Shown in pieces: positions 57,640 to 64,000 of a stretch of 64,000 nucleotides of DNA. Both the position numbers and the translations under genes were made by a program. Each line of letters opens with the position of its first letter. Within the stretch, counting starts at the first letter, position 1. Source of the stretch: Bacteroidota bacterium (GTDB lineage Bacteria; Bacteroidota; Bacteroidia; Flavobacteriales; Weeksellaceae); contig JAEXAR010000020.1 in the NCBI GenBank assembly GCA_023394415.1, positions 1 to 64,000 of the forward strand, read 5' to 3'. The notes below the pieces were generated by a model. The model was not told the DNA's origin and did not search any database. It saw nothing but the letters and a program-made list of their open reading frames with translations.

Positions 57640-59376
57640 TTACGCAATTTGAGAATATAGTTTTTTGATTTCGGACAATAGCTCGAGCAAATGTTCTTTT
57701 GTATGAACTGGTGCATACTTTTCAATCTCAAAATTCTGAACCAGATTTCGGTAATCTTCGGATACCTGTTGTCCTTTATGATGTTCAAAAAACTGCTTTA
57801 CAGAAAGGTTATACTTTCTAAAGACTTGATTTTTAACCTCATTATCAAATGAAAAATAAGCATCAAAAAATTCAGAATATTTTTCTTCATTAATTAACCT
57901 CTCAAAAAACATCACATTAGAATCCACGTCCAAGGAAACCTCATCACGCAGAGCAGCTTCCGTTTCAGCTATACTTCCAAGTGAAAATTTTTCAGTTTTA
58001 GGCTTTAAACTATTTATTTTTTTAAGCCCTGAAATAAAGAAAATTATTAATCCTAAAAAAAGTGCGATGAGTGAGTAATTTGCAAAAAGCGTTTTCCAAT
58101 TCAGTTTATTTTTGTCCTGAATTTTATATTGTTGGGTTTCAATTATCGGTGTATTAACAGTCTCCAATACATCATTGGTAAGATCATTCACCCTTTCGAT
58201 AGTCGATTTGGCACTTGCAATCTGTTCAGGTGTCAACACATTCAACTGAAGCGTTTGTACACCAAGATTGATATATTTTTTTTGTTCAGGATTAAAAAAC
58301 GCGAAGGATTCTGTATTAACAGCAATATTTCCGGATTTTTTTGGGATAATCACATATTTTGCCGTTACTTCACCTTCCAATCCTCTGTTCCCACCCTTCA
58401 CATGAGACTGGATTTCTGGTTTATAAACAGCATAATCTTTAGAGTTTACAATTTTAGGCAATTGTGTTGAATCTAAATTTCCGTGACCTTTTATTTTTAC
58501 AATAACATCAACAGGTTTATTAACTTCCGATTCATTGGCTGATGCTTTTACAATAGAAAGTTTGTATTTGCCAACTGCATTTTTAAAATTTTGAGGCGAT
58601 CCGGTTGGAAGACTTTTTACATTTAGTTTTACAGGGTTCGACTTTAAACTTTCCATACGCTTTCCGTTCTCCAGATAAGCGACAGAAGCAGGCGGAATAT
58701 AAACACGCCCCGATTCATTTGGTAATATCATCACCACAGCAATTACCTGAGACGAGAAATCAGATTTCTCTTCAATTTCAGATTTTGCAAAACTAATCGG
58801 TTTAATCTCAATATTTCTACCATCAGGAAAACTAACTTTCCCAACTTTCCTCAAATTATTAAAATTTTTGCTGTAAGCTCTCAGCACCGCAATGGCAGGT
58901 TGATTTTGGTACACTTCGCTATTTTGAAGTTCCATATTGAGATATACATTCTCTGAAGTATTTTCTGCTATGGTTTTTTTGCTGAAGTCGCCATCTTTAA
59001 CCGTAATATAAAAAGGATCAGATTTATAAATCTTACCGCTTACTGTTACCAAAGCAGAACCGATAAGATATTTCCCCGGCTGTTTTGGTTCTAAAACATA
59101 TTCATAAACCAACTGATTAATAACCGTTTTGGTACGTTCATCAACATAGGTATTTCTTACGGAACCTTCCGCAATTTTATTAAATTTTGAAAGATCCGGC
59201 ATCCTCAATGGTGTTTCCTGGATGCTCTCATTACCAACAGTCTCTTGTATAATAGTAAAGACAAAGGTTTCTTTACCCGTTATCTCCTTTTTATCGGTAT
59301 CGGCTACAACAATTACCTGTCCGTAAGATATTACGGACGTTAACAATAGAAGTAAATATTGCAGTTTTTCTTTCAT
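57640..59376 (-). CDS. BatD family protein (oxygen tolerance)
   Basis: BatD-like protein of 578 residues, last gene of the Bat operon. A signal peptide (MKEKLQYLLLLLTSVISYG) leads to a large extracytoplasmic beta-rich part with BatD features (VYLNMELQNSEVYQNQPAIAVLRAY and EVTAKYVIIPKKSGNI), one TM at about 430-450 and a cytoplasmic tail. Bat proteins affect aerotolerance in Bacteroides and are thought to act as an envelope complex with the von Willebrand proteins. The ATG (59376) overlaps the TPR gene stop by one base (TAATG), so it is translationally coupled. Confidence 0.9.
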   Translation of the reverse strand: MKEKLQYLLLLLTSVISYGQVIVVADTDKKEITGKETFVFTIIQETVGNESIQETPLRMPDLSKFNKIAEGSVRNTYVDERTKTVINQLVYEYVLEPKQPGKYLIGSALVTVSGKIYKSDPFYITVKDGDFSKKTIAENTSENVYLNMELQNSEVYQNQPAIAVLRAYSKNFNNLRKVGKVSFPDGRNIEIKPISFAKSEIEEKSDFSSQVIAVVMILPNESGRVYIPPASVAYLENGKRMESLKSNPVKLNVKSLPTGSPQNFKNAVGKYKLSIVKASANESEVNKPVDVIVKIKGHGNLDSTQLPKIVNSKDYAVYKPEIQSHVKGGNRGLEGEVTAKYVIIPKKSGNIAVNTESFAFFNPEQKKYINLGVQTLQLNVLTPEQIASAKSTIERVNDLTNDVLETVNTPIIETQQYKIQDKNKLNWKTLFANYSLIALFLGLIIFFISGLKKINSLKPKTEKFSLGSIAETEAALRDEVSLDVDSNVMFFERLINEEKYSEFFDAYFSFDNEVKNQVFRKYNLSVKQFFEHHKGQQVSEDYRNLVQNFEIEKYAPVHTKEHLLELLSEIKKLYSQIA

Positions 59377-60122
59377 TACCAATCTTTCGCATTGCTTTGC
59401 GGCATTGCGTAAGAGTTTTTATTTAAAATTTTACGAGCGGTTTCACGTTCTCTGCCTTCAATTCTATTCAGAATTGCATCCTGCTGATCTTTTGGCATAT
59501 TGCTGCCGTTATTTTGATTTTTGGTATCATTAGGATCCTGCCCATTTCCTTTTCCTTGCTGCTTATTTCCCTGCTCACCATTTTGTGGCTGCCCATTTTT
59601 ATCTTTCTCGCTGTCTTTGGATTTATCTTTTCCTTCTCCACCAGCACCACCGTTTTTACCGTCTTTACCTTCCTGCTTTTGCTGATTTTCTTTATCCTTC
59701 AGCATCGCTATTTCATAATTTTTACGGACATTTTCGTTGTAAGGATCATATTTTAGAGCCTGCTTATAGAGTTCTGCAGCTTTTTGAGGGTTTTCGCTCT
59801 GCATATAAGCATTTCCTTGATTGTAGAGCGCAGCAGTTTTATCAGCTTTAGTTTGTGCTAAAGCGGATGCTTTCTCGTATTCAGCTTTTGCCTCATCATA
59901 TTTTTTCTGCTTGTACAAAGCATTGCCAAGGTTGTAGTGAGCTGCAAAATCTTTCGTGTTTTGTTTTATGGCACCAAGAAATTTAGAAGAAGAACTTTCA
60001 TAATTCCCTTTTTCAAATTGTTGGTTACCTTCGTAAATGAGAGTTTTGTAGCTCTCCTGTGCAAAAGTGTAGAAAAAGCCAAAGAAAGTAAAAATGTATG
60101 CTATATAAATTCTTTTTATCAT
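59376..60122 (-). CDS. TPR protein of the Bat operon (BatC-like)
   Basis: Protein of 248 residues with a signal sequence and two or three TPR repeats (about 22-130; FAAHYNLGNALYKQKKYDEAKAEYEKASAL, AALYNQGNAYMQSENPQKAAELYKQALKYDP). A long low-complexity Lys/Gly/Asn/Gln region follows (about 145-205), and the end ARKILNKNSYAMPQSNAKDW is conserved in BatC-like proteins. It likely scaffolds the Bat complex. I start at the ATG at 60122; the longer reading begins at a TTG. A -7 box lies at 60131-60138. Confidence 0.85.
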   Translation of the reverse strand: MIKRIYIAYIFTFFGFFYTFAQESYKTLIYEGNQQFEKGNYESSSSKFLGAIKQNTKDFAAHYNLGNALYKQKKYDEAKAEYEKASALAQTKADKTAALYNQGNAYMQSENPQKAAELYKQALKYDPYNENVRKNYEIAMLKDKENQQKQEGKDGKNGGAGGEGKDKSKDSEKDKNGQPQNGEQGNKQQGKGNGQDPNDTKNQNNGSNMPKDQQDAILNRIEGRERETARKILNKNSYAMPQSNAKDW

Positions 60123-60130
60123 TATCAATG

Positions 60131-60138
60131 CAAAAATA
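60131..60138 (-). promoter_or_regulatory. Internal -7 box (TATTTTTG) before the TPR gene
   Basis: Perfect TAnnTTTG on the minus strand, 9 nt before the ATG at 60122. With the terminator at 60186 it could split the Bat operon into two transcripts. Confidence 0.4.
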
Positions 60139-60185
60139 TTCCTTTTAATGTTAATAAAGATGCCGTAAACCGTTAAATTTTGGTT

Positions 60186-60216
60186 AAAAAAAGCCTAAAG
60201 CATTGGTTTTTAGCTT
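60186..60216 (-). terminator. Possible terminator after the BatB-like gene
   Basis: On the minus strand AAGCTAAAAACCAATGCTTTAGGCTT can fold into an 8-bp stem with one bulged G and a 9-nt loop, followed by seven T; it overlaps the BatB stop codon. Confidence 0.55.
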
Positions 60217-61228
60217 AAATATTGAAATCACGCTTTGGATTCAACAAATAAATTATGAGGAATAATAACAAAGAAACTGCCAAAAAATATTGATAATAGT
60301 GAACAGCGCTTTGGGAATCGATCATCACATTAGTAGAACCGCTTTTCTCGTTGATACTGCTGATAATTTTTTTCGCTGTATCCTCAATATTGTTTCCGTC
60401 TATATAATTTCCACCGGTTCCGCTTGCAAGTGCTTTAAGTGCGTTGGTCTGTCTTTTTGTTACAACGGTTTCACCCGTCGTCATATCTACTTTATATCCC
60501 ATTAACTGTCCGTAAATATATTCCGGAACAGGTGCACCTTCTTCAGTACCAATCCCTACACTTGTAATTCTTACGCCTTCTTTCTTGGCGAGATTTAAAG
60601 CTGCTCTGTCATTACCTTCATTATCTTCTCCATCACTTATGAGAATGATTTGTCTTGCTCCTTTAGGAACATTCTTGAACTTCTTCACCACTTCTTCCAT
60701 GGCTTTCAAAAAATCCGTCCCTTGAATTTGAACAATTGAAGTTTCTACACCACTGATATACGTTTCTGCAGCAGTAAAATCTGTTGTTAAAGGCATTATG
60801 GAACGAGATTCACCTGCGAAAACTACAATTCCAACTCTGTCGTTGGTAAAGCCTTTCAGTGAATTTATCATTACATTTTTCGCGGTGGATAAACGATTGG
60901 GCTGTATATCTTCAGCATTCATTGAGTTGGAAACATCTAACAAGAAAATAACATTATTCATTTTCTGTTGTGATTTTATCTGCTCGTTTCCGCCTAATAA
61001 ATCAATAATTGCAAATATTAAGAACGTGAATGCCAAAAGGTATAAAACAGGAAATATTTTTGAAAATTTATTGGTTTTTTCAAATAAATCTTCCTGAAAG
61101 CGCTGTTCTGCAAAAAGTGATTTTCTGGCATTTCTCCATTTCACAAAAGCCACCAGTATCACTCCGATTAACGGAATGACTAAAAGCAGTAGCAGATACC
61201 AATAATTTCCTAAAGTCCAGTTCATCAC
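60215..61228 (-). CDS. BatB-like von Willebrand factor A protein
   Basis: Membrane-anchored VWA protein of 337 residues. Two N-terminal helices (about 11-29 and 56-76) flank a basic loop, then a VWA domain with MIDAS motif FLLDVSNSMNAED, DRVGIVVFAGES and LISDGEDNEG, and a C-terminal helix (about 312-330). VWA domains bind metal and protein partners. The start overlaps BatA by 4 bp, typical of the Bat operon. Confidence 0.92.
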   Translation of the reverse strand: MMNWTLGNYWYLLLLLVIPLIGVILVAFVKWRNARKSLFAEQRFQEDLFEKTNKFSKIFPVLYLLAFTFLIFAIIDLLGGNEQIKSQQKMNNVIFLLDVSNSMNAEDIQPNRLSTAKNVMINSLKGFTNDRVGIVVFAGESRSIMPLTTDFTAAETYISGVETSIVQIQGTDFLKAMEEVVKKFKNVPKGARQIILISDGEDNEGNDRAALNLAKKEGVRITSVGIGTEEGAPVPEYIYGQLMGYKVDMTTGETVVTKRQTNALKALASGTGGNYIDGNNIEDTAKKIISSINEKSGSTNVMIDSQSAVHYYQYFLAVSLLLFLIIYLLNPKRDFNI

Positions 61229-62223
61229 AGCACCGATTTATAAAAAAACCATCTCAAAAACGCGTCTATCAGCAATGTAAAAAACGCTATCCACAAAAAA
61301 ATCCTGAAATATTCTTTGTAATTATAAAGTTTAGATGATTTTACATCCGATTTTTCCATTTGGTTGATTTCATTGTAAACCTCCGCCAAACTTGAATTGG
61401 ATGTTGCACGGAAGTATTTCCCTCCTGTTTTTCTTGCTATATCCAAAAGTGTAGGTTCATCAATTTTCACCTCTGTTTCGGTAAAAACCAATTCACCAAA
61501 AATATCTACACTTGTTGGCATCAATGCATATCCATTAGTTCCAATCCCGATGGTGTACACTTTAATATTATTGCCTAAAGCCAAATCTGCTGCAACTTGT
61601 GGTGCCATTGCATTTTCAATGGTATTAACCCCATCCGTCATCAGAATGATGATTTTACTTTTCGCTTTGCTGTGTCTCAAATGACTTACCGCAACCGAAA
61701 GCCCTTCGCCAATTGCAGTTCCGGGATTTAGTTCCAAAGGATCGATATTCTGAATTTCATCAATCACAATCTGATGATCCGTTGTTACCGGAACTTTTGT
61801 TACCGCTTCTCCTGAATACGTTACCAAACCAATTCTGTCGTTAGGTCTTTGCTTCACAAAATCTACTGCTATGCCTTGTAAAGCACGCAATCTATCAGGC
61901 TCAAGGTCTTTGGAAAGCATACTTAAAGAAGTGTCGATAGTCAGCATAATATCAACCCCTTTAGTTTCGTCGTGTTGGTCTGATATAGTAAACGTTCTTG
62001 GCCTTGCCATTGCAATAATAAGCGCCGAAAGGATGAAATATTTTGATATTTTGAGCAGAAACAATACAAACAGAAAATTGCTGTTCTCCGTCATATTGTT
62101 AGTTGTAGGAACTTTAATACCTTTCTTACGCTTTTTTCCTAAATCCTTTAAAAGGAGAGGTATAAAAGCTAAAAAAAGCAGCAAAAACCAAGGACTGTGA
62201 AACTCAAAATTAAAATCAAACAT
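61225..62223 (-). CDS. BatA-like von Willebrand factor A protein
   Basis: VWA protein of 332 residues. Helices at about 10-24 and 53-70 precede the MIDAS motif MLTIDTSLSMLSKDLEPDR, DRIGLVTYSGEA and LMTDGVN; a C-terminal helix lies at about 308-328. It is the partner of BatB. It overlaps both neighbours (8 bp with the preceding gene, 4 bp with BatB), which shows one coupled operon. Confidence 0.93.
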   Translation of the reverse strand: MFDFNFEFHSPWFLLLFLAFIPLLLKDLGKKRKKGIKVPTTNNMTENSNFLFVLFLLKISKYFILSALIIAMARPRTFTISDQHDETKGVDIMLTIDTSLSMLSKDLEPDRLRALQGIAVDFVKQRPNDRIGLVTYSGEAVTKVPVTTDHQIVIDEIQNIDPLELNPGTAIGEGLSVAVSHLRHSKAKSKIIILMTDGVNTIENAMAPQVAADLALGNNIKVYTIGIGTNGYALMPTSVDIFGELVFTETEVKIDEPTLLDIARKTGGKYFRATSNSSLAEVYNEINQMEKSDVKSSKLYNYKEYFRIFLWIAFFTLLIDAFLRWFFYKSVL

Positions 62224-63112
62224 CTTTCCTCAAATTTTCAAATTCCAAATCCTTTGATGAGCGTTTCACAAAATCCCTCATATCATTGAAGTCTTTTTCC
62301 ATTGTTGTCTGATCTGGGAACGTTTTCGCAAACTTCACCAAATCACCACGAAGAAAGATGTCTTCAACAAGTTTTTCATTGCCTTGTGAAATGGTTTGGT
62401 TACGCTTCATCACCTCAATTAAATCATCCGTTAGCAGTACATCTGCTGGAATTTTGTATTGTTTCGTCAGGAAGTTGCGTGATATATCAATCAGTTCCAC
62501 ATAGAATGAGCGGTAATTTCCAGCCTCAATATATTTTTTCTTTTTAAGTTGATCGAGTTGCTTTAAGGTTTGATTGGTTGCTACAACAGGCGAAGATTTG
62601 CGCTTTCTTCCGTATTTCAAAATCATTATAATAGCAATAATAAGCGCTATTAAAGCTAACAAACCGAGAATATACCATTTATACATTTCCCAATAGCTTG
62701 CTACATCCATTTCCACGCCTTTATTTTTCATAATGTCATTAATCTTGTCGCCTTTTTGTGCGGTATTAATAACTTCAAGCTCGTAAGAAATGGTTTTGGA
62801 AACATCGTTGCCGATTTTCACTTCAAATTCAGGAATGGTAAATTTTCCTTCTTCAAAAACAGTAAATTCTACAACTCTCTCATAAGTATCACCTTGTACC
62901 GAAACGCTATCGTTGATTTCTTCAAAATGAAAAGGTAACAATTCATTTTTGGGAGGCAATTTAACAGCTTTCCCTGCCAAACCGTCTACACGAATTTTAT
63001 ATACATTAGGTTCGCCAAGTGCAATGGTTTTTTTCTCTAACACCGAATAAAGCGTTTGAGAAAAAGCTGAAAAACTTATAAGAAGAGTAAATATGTATAA
63101 TAGTTTTTTCAA
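62216..63112 (-). CDS. Bat-operon membrane protein (BatD-like N-terminus)
   Basis: Protein of 298 residues. A signal peptide (MKKLLYIFTLLISFSAFS) is followed by an extracytoplasmic beta-rich part (about 20-135), one membrane helix (about 144-166) and a cytoplasmic tail with LTDDLIEVMKRNQTISQGNEKLVEDIFLRGDLVKFAKT. This layout is that of the protein that commonly stands between the DUF58 gene and batA; it has no known activity. It overlaps BatA and follows the DUF58 gene by 39 bp. Confidence 0.8.
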   Translation of the reverse strand: MKKLLYIFTLLISFSAFSQTLYSVLEKKTIALGEPNVYKIRVDGLAGKAVKLPPKNELLPFHFEEINDSVSVQGDTYERVVEFTVFEEGKFTIPEFEVKIGNDVSKTISYELEVINTAQKGDKINDIMKNKGVEMDVASYWEMYKWYILGLLALIALIIAIIMILKYGRKRKSSPVVATNQTLKQLDQLKKKKYIEAGNYRSFYVELIDISRNFLTKQYKIPADVLLTDDLIEVMKRNQTISQGNEKLVEDIFLRGDLVKFAKTFPDQTTMEKDFNDMRDFVKRSSKDLEFENLRKDV

Positions 63113-63151
63113 TGTTAAAATCTGGTTGTAATGTTAACGATCTTCAACAAT

Positions 63152-64000
63152 TTATCTTTTCTGAAAATATTGGTATAAGAATTTAGAATAATCGTCTCCG
63201 GTATTAATATTCATAAATCCGGCAGAACTGTTCTCAAAATCTTCTTTTAATTGATGGATACGCTGTTTCTGTTTTTCAGCAAAGTTATAGCGCCATCTTT
63301 TATTAGAGGTGTTAGCCCAAACTTGTTTTCCGGTTTCTGCATCGCGGAAGAGTGCGTAACCTATATCTGGAATTTCATTGTCTTTATCATCAAAAATCCT
63401 CATTGCAAGAAGCGAGTGTTTTTTAGAGGCCACCCCCAAAATTTTCTTACTGAAATCATCCTCAAAATCTGAGAACATAAAAACAAACGACTTCTTCTTA
63501 AAAACATTCATCATATATTCCAGAGCAGCATCAATATTGCTTTTCGCAGGAACATAATCTGCCGTTAAAATCTGTGCTATAATCGCCAAAATATGTTTTC
63601 TGCCTTTTTGTGGTGGGATTACTTTATACACCTTATCTGCAAACAAAATCATTCCGACCTTATCATTATTTCCTGCCGCAGAAAATCCTAAACTTGCACA
63701 AATTTCTGCAACGTATTCCCTTTTAAGTGCGGTTTTTGTGCCATAATCCATTGATGCAGAAATGTCGACCATCAGCATTACTGTTAGTTCACGCTCCTCT
63801 TCCATTACCTTTACGTAAGGTTCTTTGAAACGTGCCGTTTTATTCCAGTCGATCATTCTGATTTCATCTCCAAACTGATATTGGCGCACTTCAGAAAACG
63901 TCATTCCTTGCCCTTTAAATGCAGAATGATATTGTCCCATAAGCGTAGCTTCAGACTTTTTTCGTGTCCGAATTTCTATTTGCTTTACTTTTTTTACAAT
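63152..64000 (-). CDS. DUF58 domain protein (N-terminus beyond the window)
   Basis: The visible 282 residues hold the DUF58 domain: SEVRQYQFGDEIRMIDWNKTARFKEPYVKVMEEERELTVMLMVDISASM and KVGMILFADKVYKV. A VWA-like fold is expected. The frame is open to the last base (KQIEIRTRKKSEATLMGQYHS), so the gene continues past the right edge; an ATG at 63940 is internal. In Bat operons a moxR ATPase gene usually precedes it. Confidence 0.92.
   Translation of the reverse strand: MVKKVKQIEIRTRKKSEATLMGQYHSAFKGQGMTFSEVRQYQFGDEIRMIDWNKTARFKEPYVKVMEEERELTVMLMVDISASMDYGTKTALKREYVAEICASLGFSAAGNNDKVGMILFADKVYKVIPPQKGRKHILAIIAQILTADYVPAKSNIDAALEYMMNVFKKKSFVFMFSDFEDDFSKKILGVASKKHSLLAMRIFDDKDNEIPDIGYALFRDAETGKQVWANTSNKRWRYNFAEKQKQRIHQLKEDFENSSAGFMNINTGDDYSKFLYQYFQKR

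Noticed and set aside
1..64000. tRNA or rRNA genes
   Set aside because: I saw no cloverleaf with CCA-end context and no rRNA-like conserved blocks; a tRNAscan run would settle it.

Overview
The window looks like a chromosomal segment of a flavobacterium (Bacteroidota), most like the Chryseobacterium/Kaistella/Epilithonimonas group. The DNA is AT-rich. Many genes are preceded by the Bacteroidota -7 box TAnnTTTG and few by a Shine-Dalgarno sequence. The gene set also fits: a mevalonate-pathway enzyme, Bat aerotolerance genes, a TonB-dependent receptor, a MutS2 without Smr domain, and many small lipoproteins. I found no rRNA, tRNA, CRISPR array or prophage. The assignment rests on protein resemblance and promoter style only.

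Layout. 1-126 is the 3' end of an IS256-type insertion sequence. 176-12471 is a minus-strand block: an M13 peptidase, CinA, two lipoproteins, then the four-gene DNA-ligase-associated set (exonuclease, ATP-dependent ligase, DEXH helicase, phosphoesterase), interrupted by a Fic protein. 12620-14119 is a plus-strand stress trio (SpoIIAA-like, GSP26-like, Dps) closed by a strong terminator. 14150-23758 holds housekeeping genes (lipA, an ECF sigma factor, tyrS, a desaturase, and an Lrp regulator divergent from a Cys/Met PLP enzyme). 23984-27308 has purE and purK separated by a decayed MFS gene and an EamA transporter. 27506-34637 carries an EEP phosphatase, small proteins, a VOC gene lacking its 5' end, mvaD, an acyl-CoA ligase and an epimerase. 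34762-38679 is a TonB receptor plus beta-propeller phytase. 38788-46438 holds an esterase, pdxJ, a MscS channel, ung, a lipoprotein pseudogene and mutS2.

46596-53568 is the most unusual part: a small ABC pair, a sulfur-relay set (SQR-like flavoprotein, DsrC/TusE-like protein, DsrE2-like protein), a PspC-PadR-PspC envelope-stress set, and a 20-codon hydrophobic ORF with its own terminator. 53592-56799 holds an acyltransferase and menaquinone genes (menI-like, menF-like) with a GH53 galactanase between them. 57640-64000 is the Bat operon, which continues past the right edge.

The intergenic DNA is unusually structured. I see at least four families of repeats: (a) heptanucleotide arrays, most of which start within a few bases of a stop codon; (b) ~100-bp GCAAAG-rich elements with a small hairpin whose stem covaries between copies; (c) GAATGACA/AGATTCYT palindromes, one of which marks the break in the VOC gene; (d) paired inverted repeats such as CACAGATTTCACAGAT. 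Several spurious N-terminal extensions are translations of this repeat DNA; I list the starts I prefer.
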